From Isoetes taiwanensis (taxonomy: Eukaryota; Streptophyta; Lycopodiopsida; Isoetales; Isoetaceae), in assembly GCA_021234155.1 (NCBI GenBank), contig JAJEKV010000036.1, positions 2,534,996 through 2,598,995 on the forward strand: a stretch of 64,000 nt of DNA, given 5' to 3'. Below are positions 11,919 to 22,417 of this stretch, piece by piece. Both the position numbers and the translations under genes were made by a program. Within the stretch, counting starts at the first letter, position 1. Each line of letters starts with the position of its first letter. The notes under the pieces are model-generated. The model was not told the DNA's origin and did no database searches. It saw nothing but the letters and a program-made list of their open reading frames with translations.

Positions 11919-12631
11919 TCAACGGCATGTGCTCCCTCCAACTTCGAGATAAGCCCTAAAGGCGATGGCGGATTCGATTATTCGCCTGGATCTTGATAAA
12001 ATATCTCCATAGTCAAGGTTGATTCGCCTCTTGCCTGGGTTTTTATTTTGGGCAATTTTTCTTTTAGTGGGCTTATCTTCCCGCAGCTCAAAATACTGTG
12101 GCATTGGTCTTTCTTTTGGGCACAAGATCTAGTTTTATGCTACAGGCTTTTAGATGAGAAAAATGCTTAAAGAAAACTTGTTTTGCAGGTTTAAATCTAC
12201 TGAAGCAGATGTTTCAAACACAGACATGGATTCGGTTTCTACTTTTGCAGTTTCTGAGGAGGCTCAAGAAGCCTCCTCTTTAGGTCTTTCTTCGCATCTA
12301 AATGCAGATATATTATTGTTAGTTCGAAGTATCAAGCTGGATGTGTCAGAAGGTGAGGTTATTAGCAAATTTATTCATCAAAATGTTCATTTCTTATAAG
12401 CAGAGTTTATATCTTTCTTTGATCTTGGGCAATCTTTTCGACACTCTTGATATAGACGCTGGATCCGAAGGAAAGGGTAGCAGCTAGGGTTTCGGCGAAG
12501 ATGCAACACTTGCCCTCCTTTTCCTCCAACTTTTTTCTGACATTCTTTATGGAGTCGGACATGGTATATCTTCCCTGTATTATGATTGAATTATTATAGA
12601 AAAGAAAGTCATGTGAGAATTTTTCCAGCAA
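11919..12631 (-). CDS. Two small minus-strand ORFs inside the hAT element
   Basis: One frame (12559-12407) begins MSDSIKNVRKKLEEKEGK and has a short charged helix. The second (12125-11919) reads PQYFELREDKPTKRKIAQNK and is basic. They could be two exons of one small gene captured by the transposon, but I see no certain splice pair and do not recognise the product. The exon-like segment 12189-12352 runs on the opposite strand between them. Confidence 0.25.
12189..12352 (+). pseudogene. Exon-like segment inside the hAT element
   Basis: An open frame of about 54 codons (FKSTEADVSNTDMDSVSTFA ... RSIKLDVSEG) lies between a good acceptor (TTTTGCAG) and a good donor (GTGAGG). That is the signature of an internal exon of a spliced gene. 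Further exon-like pieces follow on the same strand (around 12810, 13490 and 13800). The whole looks like genomic sequence of a host gene picked up by the transposon. Product not recognised. Confidence 0.4.
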
Positions 12632-13800
12632 ACGACCTGTGTTGAAGGTGTGTAACTAAACCTATTCTTATCATTTTGATTTCATGTCTTGAAATTTGTT
12701 TTTTAAATGCCAAACATCTTATATTTACTTAGCATAGATGGTCTTATATTTGTCCATTGTACTTGTTTTGCCATTTATTCACTTTTTAGCTGCATTATGA
12801 TATATAGCAGGTTTTCTGAATTGAAAGACTTGCAAACATTGGAGTTAAATTATGGATTCACAAACCACTTTTCTTCATCAACCATTTGTTGTTCATCAAT
12901 TCTTTTCGAGTCTACATATGCGTCATTAGCCTAATTTGCTAAAATTTTAAGTGTTTTCAAAGTTTGTGCTGCATATATATGCTAATACGTCATGAATTTA
13001 TGCAGGTAATTTAAAGCCAACTAGAAACTCCAGCTGTATTACGTTGATTCTTGTGAATACGTAAGTGTCTCTACCAGGGTTTCCCTTACCAGGGTGTCTC
13101 TGTGATATGTATTTATGTCTGTTTTTCGTCTTATGAAGTCATTAAGTACTACAGTTCATGCTCAATATTCTATACTAATGCAGGATTTTTCTCTGAGAGA
13201 TTGTAAATTATAACAGTTTTTCTAATCTTTGCATCCCTTAAAAACAGTTCCTCAAGGAGGAAGGTGCATTTTATCTTTTCTATTCTATATTTTAAACATT
13301 CGTGTGGATGTTTTTCCCATTTTTACCTGCTCAATCTTCTCTTCCATCTTCGAAGTATTATTGATATCTATCTGATACCTATATTGAGATTACCATCGAG
13401 GTTTATTATGTCTAGCTGCAACTGCAGCTGCAATACCATTGTATGGTCAAGAAATATTGAATTGAAGATAGTAGGGCACTAATGTAAATTCAGGGCCTGT
13501 AACTTGAGACAGGAGTTAGTTTTCTTGAGAACCTATTCACTTTGGATAATCAATTTGAAATTACGGAACTGATTTTTCATCAAACTCCCATGGAAGATAT
13601 TTAAGCAATGCTTTGAGTGAATCTGGTGAGTACAACTCGAAATAAACTATTTATCTTTGTTCCTCATTCTCATTATCCTCCCCATGAATTGGTGTATTGA
13701 ATTTTAGAGAAAGTCTTATATGTTATAATTTTTTGCTTTAGTAGTTACAAGATTCTATGCATTGCAGTACATTCTAATGGCTTTGTATTATTTATTTAGC

Positions 13801-14153
13801 AGAAACCATGTGTGAGAAAATATGGAGAGCTTTACAATGTCAATCGGCAGGATTGCATATGCCCAAAGATATTCCGCTCCTGCAGGACAAGTCTATGTTA
13901 GAAGATGATGAAAGGGAGGTGCTTAATGATTACTAAGACAGATCTGTTCAGATTTGCATTCCAGAGATAGGATTCAAAGAAATAGAGGAAGCAGGTTCAT
14001 TGCCCAGACAATGTGTTGGTGTCTGTATAGACCCAGATATTAATGGAAGTTTACTGGTGTGACTTTGTTGGAACAGTGAAAAAAGCAGTGGAGTTCACAA
14101 CAGAGATCTAAGGGAATGTTTGCTACCATGAAGCTTGTGTGCTCTCATTTGAG
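13801..14153 (+). pseudogene. Captured gene fragment with a RuvC-like motif
   Basis: Open segments read CEKIWRALQCQSAGLHMPKD and, further on, QCVGVCIDPDINGSLLV before a stop. The second piece resembles the first strand and catalytic Asp of RuvC-fold nucleases such as the plant chloroplast Holliday-junction resolvase MOC1. The match is short and the frame breaks soon after, so the family name is only a suggestion. A donor-like GTATGC follows at 14154. AT-rich sequence to 15120 carries no further recognisable domain. Confidence 0.3.
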
Positions 14154-16312
14154 GTATGCAATCCTTTATTTGTTCTTGCAACTTTTTGCTTTTGCTTTGA
14201 AGGCCTGCTTACAATAAATGATTCTCATCAACTGCATTGTCATGCATAGGCTGTAAGTAAAAGATGCTTCGGAATAGGTTGTCCGTATTTGATAAAAAAA
14301 AAATAGTATGTTCCAACAAAGATATTATTCCTCACTATCTGTTACAACAGGCTTAGAATAATATTTGTTCCACCTTTTGACATGCAATCCAGTTTTAACT
14401 TGTCTACTTTGGAATTCGGATTTTGAATTTTACAAGACTTCAATTTATGGTTGCAGGTTCAGGTTAGTACTTTGAGATTGTGGAGGAAGTACATCATGCA
14501 AATGCATCATGCAATGCATGCTTGAAAGTTGGAGCACAGAAGATATTTTACAGGTTTACTAGATTAGAAGTATAATGAAGAAATGATTTTATTTTAGAAA
14601 CCGCATACTTGTTATGTACATTTCAGATTTGAAGCATATCATGCTGGATTTGATGATACAAAGTTGAACGGTCTACTTCGGTTACTGAATGCTTATATGC
14701 ATGAGAGATTTTGGGCTTTTATGTTGCAGAACATGCTTGTAAAGACCTATAAACAATGATCAACTCACAACCAAATGAATAGTGACTTCACTGATATAGT
14801 TTTGTTTCTTATTGATGTTTTCTTACTCCTAAGGTTATTAACTTGTCAAATGAACAGTACTTCAATTATTAAATTTCATATCTCTTACTCCAAAGCTTAT
14901 TAAGTTGTTTTACTTGCATTTGGTGATTTACTTAGTTAAAATTGAACTTAGCAGAATGTGTCCAATAACTTTAAATCTATATATTAGTGTTTTGTGATGA
15001 CAATATTTTCAAAGTTCTGCATCTATTAAACTTGTAGAATAGTCAAACTTGTCGATGGAATCTTACTTTTCTTTCCTTTCTGTATATACTACAATGTCGT
15101 ATATACTACAATGTCCCGAAACAAAAATTCGCCTTAGGTACTACGCCCGAAATTGTGTAAAGGAAAAAATTCGCCACCTTAACTAACTTCTAAATTATGA
15201 AATTCGCCAAGGGTTCTAAACTTACCGAGTTAAAAAAAATTCTTAAGGGAAACCCTGGATGGAGGATCTTGAAGTACAAGATTCCTAAGCTTGAGAAGTG
15301 TCTCAGCTGGCTCAATGGTCTGCTGGTGGAACTGAAGCAGCTGCTGTACCTCAGGAGGGAGATCCACGGACGAGAAATCAATAAAATCATCCATGCAATA
15401 CTCGGCCAGCTCATAGAGAACTTGTGCTTTCTCCCGTCCTTTGAGTCCGGCCACTACATGGTATGTCCATATAATATCATCCAGGAGGAGGAACTCCTGG
15501 CCCTGGTGATATATGACTGGAATGACATCTAATCCAGTTAAACGTCCTCCCCGCTCCCGGCGTGGCGGCATTTCTTCGGCTAGTTGCTTCCAGCAGACGA
15601 AATCATCCATCCCAATATGTTCATCCTCTTCCTCATCTGACGATTCAGGGACCTTGCCATTCTCAGCTGGCAAGGTCTCATCCTCTACGTACTGGTCCAT
15701 GAGGATGGCCAGGGCAAAAGACACATCGAGGAGCTCCTGTCCCTCATGCATGACGACGGGTGGTTGCCGGGCCCACCGGAGTTCGCCCCTGAGCACCTCT
15801 TAGCCACTCTTGCCCCCTCCAAGCATGTCCTTCACCACAGCTCGCTCAATGTATAGCTGTGGGGGTTCTCCCATAGGGATGCAAAGAGGAAGCATCTCCT
15901 CGGTGTAGAACTCCAAAAACCTGGCATAATCAGGGTGGCTCTGCATGTTGGAGATGAGGTCGATGCGCTGGAGCAAGAAAGGTCGTAGGAGATCAAAGGA
16001 AACTTGAGGGTCTCAGTGTTCTCCATCCTGATACCATTCAAGCATGCTGGTGGCGGCCATTGGCGCTGGAAGGAAGGAGGGAGGAGGATAAACAAAAAGC
16101 TAGGGAATGAAAATGAAACCCTAAAAACTTTTTAAGTACCCTTTGTACCTTTATGCTGACGTCAGCATTGACACTTTTTTTTTTTAGGAATATTAAAATT
16201 TGTTTATTTAATCATAGATAGTTATGCTATAACAGGGACACAATAGACAAAACTGAGAAATGTACAAAATTGTTACAACGACAATGCCCGAAGGCAGCTA
16301 CGGATGATCTCC

Positions 16313-16720
16313 TCAGATTCTCCGGGCAAGGGCTAAATCCTTGGTCATTATTGTGACTCTCTTCGTGTGGATAGCGCAAAGATTTGTGTCGCTGAAGAGA
16401 GCTATCAAGTAGGCTTCAGCAGCCTCCTGAAGTGCCAAAATGGCAAAGGTCTGGAAGCGGAGGTCAGTCTTGAACTCCTGTGCTATCTCTCGAACCAACA
16501 TCTGGAAGGGTAGCTTCCTTATTAACAGCTCCGTAGTCTTCTGGTACTTACGGATCCCCCGTAAGGCCATGGTGCCCGGTCTGAAGCGGTGAGGCTTCCT
16601 TGAAGTGGCAGGCTTTGGAGTCGGACCCGGGCTTCTTTGGCACCATCTTGCACAGAGTAGCGGGATGGGGCCGTCGGCTTCCACCGTTCACCTTTGGCGA
16701 GCGGTGTGCTTGGTACGTAC
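16313..16720 (-). pseudogene. Histone H3-like gene carried by element A
   Basis: The minus-strand frame starts with an H3 tail, RTKHTAR, and passes one TGA (16688-16690). It then reads [58 protein letters not shown] and [18 protein letters not shown], ending RRI-TGA. This is the complete H3 histone fold with canonical loop lengths, so it is not CENH3-like. The final few residues of H3 are cut by the stop. The tail is degenerate but in frame with the fold. A Lys/Arg-rich stretch lies upstream to about 16930, interrupted by two TAA. It sits about 1.5 kb inside the 5' LTR, after the primer site and before ORF-X. The fold is open, so decay here is mild. Confidence 0.9.
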
Positions 16721-17148
16721 TTCCGACAACCTTTAGTTTCTCTTTGTATTGGCTGCCCGGACTTGTGGATTTGTGAATTTCCCTCCGTCTTTTCTTTGCG
16801 GCTTGTCCGCTTTTGATCGAACCCACGGGTCTCTTTTCTGTGTTGGCCTGCTTTAACATTTGTTGCTCTTGTTGGGCCTTCTCTTGTTGCTCCTTTTCTT
16901 TGTTGCTCCCGTTAAGCCTTTTACTCCTGTTCCTCGAACCTCACGGGCTCTTGCCATGTCGGCTTCCACGCAAACCGTCCGGCGCTGACCCTTCCGGATT
17001 AGCTTCGCAATGGTAGCGGTCGGGCCAGAGGGTACATATCAATGGGGCCGTTCTCGGGTAGTCCGACTAAAATGTCCCGGATCTCACTCCGGTGAAGGTG
17101 CGAGAAGCCTCATGCCACTTTCGTATGGGGGAGCTCGAAGGCTCGCAA

Positions 17149-17499
17149 TTAATGATGGCCCTCCCATCCCCCAGGTATCTGTACTCCGCGACCCGAGCCC
17201 TTGCGGTGTACCGCCCGCTCTATCTCCCGGTCGTCTTCTCGGGCGCGAGTTCGGATCTGGTGGCCCTCTCGAATGCCGTCCTCTTGCGAATGTTCTTTGC
17301 ACTCAGGGGGGTAAAACTTAACCAACATCATCACCTGGTCAGGTTGCTCGACCATGGTATACAGCTGCTGTTGGAGGTTAAGCTTAATCAAGAAACATTC
17401 AGAGAGATGGAATATGGGGTAAGGTATTCTAATATCATTACTAAAGCGCCGTACCAACTCATTAAGAAGGATGTCGACCATGTCACTGTCGGTGGCCAT
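17149..17499 (-). CDS. Unassigned ORF upstream of the H3-like gene in element A
   Basis: An open frame of 117 codons begins MATDSDMVDILLNELVRRFS and becomes charged and low in complexity after about residue 70. It lies between the primer site and the H3-like gene. Element B has no obvious counterpart. It could be a short leader-region protein, part of an extended ORF, or chance. The leader from 17733 to 18233 contains AT-rich sequence and no gene that I recognise. Confidence 0.3.
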   Translation of the reverse strand: MATDSDMVDILLNELVRRFSNDIRIPYPIFHLSECFLIKLNLQQQLYTMVEQPDQVMMLVKFYPPECKEHSQEDGIREGHQIRTRAREDDREIERAVHRKGSGRGVQIPGGWEGHH

Positions 17500-18233
17500 G
17501 TGCTGCCCGAGCAGTGCATAGATCTAAGGTATAGTGAGACTGGCAGGGTCCAAAGTACTCTTAGTGTTGACCGTGGACAAGGCGCTGACTGAAAGGGAGG
17601 CGAAAGGTGAGGCGCTAGGGATGGAAGAGGGCGCAGGTGCAAGAAGAGGGGAGGTTGCATGCTTGGAGTACGGCGGCTATGGCGGACGACAGAGGTAGGC
17701 GGAGAGAAGGCGTGGGCGGGGAAAGATAACAATAAAAAAAAGGCTCCTTACTTTTTAACTTTTAAATTTTAAATTTTACTGAATTTTTTTTTTTAAATAT
17801 ATATATACTGGCGAGAAATATCACGATTTTATACCTCGGCACCGCTTTCGAGGGTTATACGGGTTTATCTCACAATTCTGGAGCGACCAAACCCGAGCTG
17901 CGCCGCTGTTGGGTTTGGCCCCTTGCTCGACCTTCTGACGCCGTTTGACGACCTCCCTAGGGTATTTGGATGCTGACTCATTGGAGCAAAAATCTCGTCG
18001 ATCCGAGCTATGTGGAGAAAGTTATGGCGACTACAAAACTTCGTGCCAAAGGGTCGCACTTTGCGACCTTAACCATCCTACTATGGAACACGTCCCTCCA
18101 CAACTAGGTCATCCTCTCCTTAACTAGGCCAACCAAGATGCTACTTACAGAGTTGGGACGTTCTATCCTAGGAAAATCTACCGTCAACTAACGAGTTAGG
18201 CTATGGCCAGTGCAACAATTTTGGTCCACCAAA

Positions 18234-18251
18234 ATCATGGCTCTGATACCA
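18234..18251 (-). other. Primer binding site of element A
   Basis: One base inside the 5' LTR the minus strand reads TGGTATCAGAGCCATGAT, complementary to the 3' end of plant initiator tRNA-Met. It fixes the minus-strand orientation. The same site, with the same 1-base spacer, occurs in element B at 49113. Confidence 0.93.
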
Positions 18252-18252
18252 C

Positions 18253-19795
18253 TGTGACGCTCCCAGAATCCATACGATGCTCCCATCGTATAGATACGGG
18301 ACTTCCCCTCCCCTGGCGACTAAATCACCATGGCAAGGCCCTCCGTCATACTCGGACTACTTGGGATGGCCAAGTATCCGGGCGAGGAACACGGAGGTGT
18401 CATTCGTCCCACGTCCTCTATGGGAAATCCTATACAGCGAAAGCATACATATACGTTAGCATACAATCAAAATGCCAAAATAATATACCACCACGAAGGG
18501 TGGTCCATCCATCATCATCATGGGAAAAGACAATCCATTCATAACAACATGAAATAACACATTAACAGGGCACTACCCCGGGCCCAGACTCCAAGGAATC
18601 AACTGACGGCCAGGGTCTCAAGATATCAACAGATGGAAGTATAACATGGCATTGGCTGGCATAAGACAATGGCTAGTGTTGTCCACTCCATCCGTCCCTC
18701 CTGTGCACATTTTGCAGATAGGCTGAATCATGCTGTGACGTGCTTGTAGCCCTCTGGAGACGCAATCCCCAGGAATCACCCTTTGGGACTACTCCGGGTT
18801 ACATCTCCCCGGTCCGATGAGGCAGGTCAGAGAGGCTCCTTCCCTCGTATGACGATCCCCAGGTGTGCTAGAGAACACGTGCCCCTCAGTGACCCCCACA
18901 TCCGGTACCCACTTACTCTCCTAAATCTAAAGGTCACTCACCAACCCATTCGAGCCAGGCGGCCATATAGGCTCCCCCCCCTCCGCCCAGAGTGTCAGGA
19001 CCTATGCCCGCCCCCTCACACGGTGACCACTATAGGCCTAGCACACTATAGGGAGTCCCAGAGCCACGCTAAGCAAGACCCCACCCCCAGTTTCACCATC
19101 ATACTTTCGTTATCCGTCTTTGAACCACATCATAGCATCCCCCCGGGTAGGTTCTTGTGCACGTGGGCATATATTGGGTATTAAGGGATCGAACTAGAGA
19201 CATCTCTAATCCTAGGAAGCTTTTAGGCCAGTACCCTTCCCTTAATTCCCAATACACGAAAGAAGCATAGAGAACTAATGTAATTACCATCCATGTATTC
19301 AGAACAATTCATAACGAGAATTTAATCATTCTATCTACTCAAAGAAGTGTCAGCAGAAAAGAAACCTATCTACTGACTAACCGGTGTCCTGGCTGGAGCC
19401 ATGGTCACAGTAGGCATCCATCTCTCGAAACTGGTAGGTAAGTGTTCGCAAAACAAGCTTAGGCTGCGGGCTGCCGCTCCTCCTCAATCCCAATTCGAAT
19501 TTGGAAGAGAAATTGGGGTAGGACCCCTGTTCCTAGGCCCAAAATGGTAAGTCTCTTCTGGCCAATCGATTTGGGCCAGGTGGCACCCCCTTATTGGTGA
19601 TAATTAGCTAATTAGACCATAATGACTTAATTAGGTTAATTAGGCCATTATAATTCATAATTATCCCTTTGGCTCTATTAACATAGCTAATAAAAGCCAT
19701 TATGGCAACCCTCACTTGGACCATTAAGCCCATTGTGTCCTGGTGACGTGTCATGGTATGCATACGTATACCGTATAGATACCTGGAATGTCACA
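18253..19795 (-). repeat. Element A 5' LTR
   Basis: 1543 bp, partner of 5074-6608, ending in the same inverted TGTGACG/GTCACA motif. The outer edge is followed by the CTGAT target duplication (19796-19800). Element transcription should start within this repeat on the minus strand. Confidence 0.92.
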
Positions 19796-19800
19796 CTGAT

Positions 19801-20483
19801 GATCAGATATAGCTATAGACTCGTCACTGAAAATATAAGCATTGTCCCAAAAATTAGAGCCAGAGATGTTTAAGACACCTGTCAAGAGCATAATAAACTC
19901 TGGCATCTCCTTTTCTCTTGTTACACCAGGTATACTTAGCAATGAAGAAGGGATCAATAACAAAGAATTATCATCAATAAAGTTACTCCAATTTGTTTTT
20001 TTTTTAAAGTCTGGTCATATTGATTTTGTTTCCCAATTTCTGATCCCAAGTTGGAGTGTTGTTAAAGTCACCTGTTATAATCCAATCTATAATGTTCTGA
20101 TTCTTCATCCAATTATTTATATCAGACCATAGGATTTCTCTCTCTTTGGGATTGGTTGAGACATAAATGTTAATGAGGTCAAAAAGCTTATCCTTGAGGT
20201 TGAAAATAGTGCACTGCCACATTCTACTAGGACTGTTATAAAATAGCTCAATTTGCAAATCCTTCCAGATCATGCAAATGCCCCCAGAAGTACCATCAGC
20301 TTCCATCCATATTGAGGTACTACCAGGATTAATCCATTCTCCCAAATTGGCACACTCAAATTTCTGAAGCTTTAATTCTTGCAAAAGAACAATCTCAGCC
20401 TTGTAAGATTTGATCTGAGAGATAATTCTCCTTCTTTTGAGAGCACCCTTGATGCCTCTAAGATTCCATGGGAGAATCTTCAT
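19801..20483 (-). pseudogene. LINE ORF2 apurinic endonuclease domain
   Basis: From ATG at 20483 the minus strand reads MKILPWNLRGIKGALKRR, AEIVLLQELKL and WIITGDFNNTP. These are the N-terminal catalytic motifs of the APE-type endonuclease of L1-like LINEs, which nicks target DNA for target-primed reverse transcription. A frameshift near 20000 precedes the last part, which ends in ISDH just where element A has inserted. Together with 4485-5068 it is one LINE split by element A. Confidence 0.85.
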
Positions 20484-22243
20484 GATAAAAGATAGGAAAA
20501 AGAAAAGGATGGAAAAATGAGGACACTATCTGTGTTTAGTTTTAGCTTTTCCCCTTCTTTCTTTTTTATGTTTATTTCTACCATTTTTTGAGAACCTGTA
20601 ATATTCTGAATCTCCTTTTCCATTCTTTTCTTTGCAATTCTTTTTGCACTTCCATTAACCCTTCTCCATGTGGAATCATGCACCTCTTGAGGCCTTTCTG
20701 AGATAGTCAAATTTTTGGAATTTGAGAGTGCATTATTTGTATCAGTATAATTCACCTTTGAGTTATTATTTGGAATCTCATTCTCCTTACAGTTAATGTA
20801 CCAGAAATGTTCAGAATCACAAGTAGAGCAAGTAGGAGGTAATCCATTCCATCTGAGATTCAAGGATGTTTTTTTGGCCAAAGTAATCTGCGAAAGGAAT
20901 AGAGGTAGGAATTTCTTTGGAAAGGTCAATCTGTACATAAACAACAGGAGGCTTATTGGGAGCATAAACAGTAGAAACATAATTTCCAATTGAATTAAAC
21001 AGACTCCTGATAGATTCCTCGTTTCAATAAATTGGATTTAAACCAAATAAAGATGTTGAGGCTATATAAAAATTTTTGAGATCAGCAGTTAAAAGCTTGG
21101 ATTCCATTTTATGAAGGATAAGTGGAAATTCTCAAAGACAAGAATACCACTGTGCAGAAGGAAATTAGCAGACCTTAGACTTCCACATTCAATCATGATG
21201 TAAGGATAATTAAGCCAATAAACAGCCTTGATTGAAAGTCCCTTTTGAAGAGAAAGTAGGAATGACCATAACTTTTCAATACTGATACCAACCTTGTTAA
21301 CCTTAACAATAACAACAGTATTCGAGAGACATTTCAAATTTTCAAGCACCATTGGAGAGTTGAGATAAATACCATGAACGATAGCAAGGTTGGAAGAGAT
21401 ATTTGGTCGCTCTTGTTGAAGAATGGAGTCCCAGTTTTCATCGGAATTTACTTCATTAACATGCCTCGTGATCCCATAAGGAAAAGGAACTACAGTAACG
21501 GGGTAATTTGAGGACGATTGCCAATTGTGCTTGGATCTTTTGAAAGATTATCCCAAATTTAAGCCTTATCAGAAAGAGGAATCATTTTGCTTTTATCTAG
21601 CAGAGTAAGATCCTTGAAATTTCCAAAGGGGATGAAATTTAAAGGATCAGCAGAATTTTTTCGAAGATTTGACAAAAGAGCAATCTGATCCGCCTTCGGA
21701 AGCGCAGAGAAGCAATGGAGAACCGGGCAATGTCGAAGAATTTAGGTTTAACGAGCCACTAGAACTCATAATTGCATCAAGAGGGAACAACAAGGGGAAA
21801 AAATTGGACGTGAAAAGCAGGGGAGGGCTAAAGAAGGGGAAAAAACAGACTAAAAGATAGCAGAGTGGCGAATTGAACAATGCAGATGGAATGGATTACC
21901 TTCAAATGCTAAACTATAGAAACTAGTCATCACTAGATTACAAAAGACAGAATTAATCAAGATGGAGAGTACAATTTGACAATAATTTTCTCTTCCGACC
22001 AATCACAATGCACTCTAAATATTGCAGTAGCTTGAAAGAATCAATGATCTCTGTTTCAAATTCAACACAGCTTGGTACAAAGGTGTATTCTTGTGAGAAA
22101 TAATTGTCTGGGAAGAAGTTATCTGTTAAGAACGAATTCCAAAGATCCACAGGAGGGCCACGAAGAAATCCGCAAATAAGTTTCTGTCCCTGTTTGATAA
22201 TTGCAAAAATTTTAGATTCCATAAGAGAGCAATTTGTAAGCAA
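20484..22243 (-). pseudogene. LINE ORF1 (RNA-binding protein) and 5' region, decayed
   Basis: Pieces of a plant LINE ORF1 are visible in different frames. One is an RRM/DUF4283-like segment (VVIVKVNKVGISIEKLWSFL ... WLNYPYIMIECGS) at 21352-21089. Another is a zinc-knuckle-like motif, CSTCDSEHFWYINC, within 20989-20480. An N-terminal Ser-rich segment starts near 21768. Several stops and frameshifts separate them. The 5' end of the LINE is uncertain; no further domain is seen to 22400. Confidence 0.6.
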
Positions 22244-22417
22244 TTCAATGAAGCTGATCCTCTACAAGGGCAGCCACTCTAATTGCTTGAATTCCCCCTC
22301 CAATCCGACACAATTTCGAGTTTCACAGAAGGTTTTTGCCAAGAATCAAATTCAAACACAAAAAAGAGGAAAAGGATAAAAAATTCAAGAAAAATGGCGC
22401 AGGCATATTTTTCCACG

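Larger units (their letters stand above)
11798..15257. mobile_element. hAT-type DNA transposon (3460 bp) inside ORF-X
   Basis: Perfect 16-bp terminal inverted repeats CAGGGTTTCCCTTAAG (11798-11813 and, inverted, 15242-15257) are flanked by an 8-bp target duplication GATGGAGG (11790-11797 and 15258-15265). An 8-bp duplication with CAGGG termini is diagnostic of hAT elements. ATTCGCC motifs cluster near both ends (11815-11828, 11980, 12022; 15127, 15169, 15202), as expected for subterminal transposase sites. No hAT transposase is visible, so it is non-autonomous. It carries exon-like host fragments instead. Confidence 0.92.
11192..16060 (-). pseudogene. ORF-X of element A: unknown retrotransposon gene, split by a hAT insertion
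   Basis: The frame runs from ATG at 16060 (MAATSMLEWYQDGE) to 15258. After the hAT element it resumes at 11789 and ends at 11192, together about 467 codons. The two halves are in the same frame when the insertion and one duplicated 8-mer are removed. Two stops (TGA early, TAA before 15796) interrupt the first half. Shared blocks with element B's ORF-X are the N-terminal start with WY, PVIxxxGQE(F/Y)L with a DI, DDFI, and later YVLVRRDFALTALD. It contains acidic stretches (SSDEEEDEHIGMDD; REEKEELKEEE). I do not recognise the family. It lies between the H3-like gene and gag. Confidence 0.75.
5074..19795 (-). mobile_element. Element A: Ty3/gypsy chromodomain LTR retrotransposon carrying a histone H3-like gene
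   Basis: Two 1.54 kb direct repeats (5074-6608 and 18253-19795), each bounded by TGTGACG...GTCACA, enclose the element. CTGAT flanks both outer ends (5069-5073 and 19796-19800) as a 5-bp target duplication. An initiator-Met-type primer site and a polypurine tract sit just inside the right and left LTR, fixing transcription as leftward. Internal order is H3-like gene, ORF-X (split by a hAT element), acidic ORF, gag, RT/RNase H, integrase with chromodomain. A deletion removes the gag end, protease and the first part of RT. Many stops and visible LTR divergence mark it as an old, inactive copy. It inserted into a LINE. Confidence 0.93.

Noticed and set aside
11798-15257. Large intron within ORF-X of element A
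   Set aside because: Inverted termini and the 8-bp duplication show a hAT insertion.
16313-16720. H3-like gene as an ordinary host histone gene or CENH3
   Set aside because: It lies within the LTR element on the same strand between primer site and gag, and a second element has one in the same place. Loop 1 has canonical length, unlike CENH3.
17149-17499. A second histone (H4, H2A or H2B) beside the H3-like gene
   Set aside because: The frame shows no histone-fold motif of any of these families, and element B has no counterpart.
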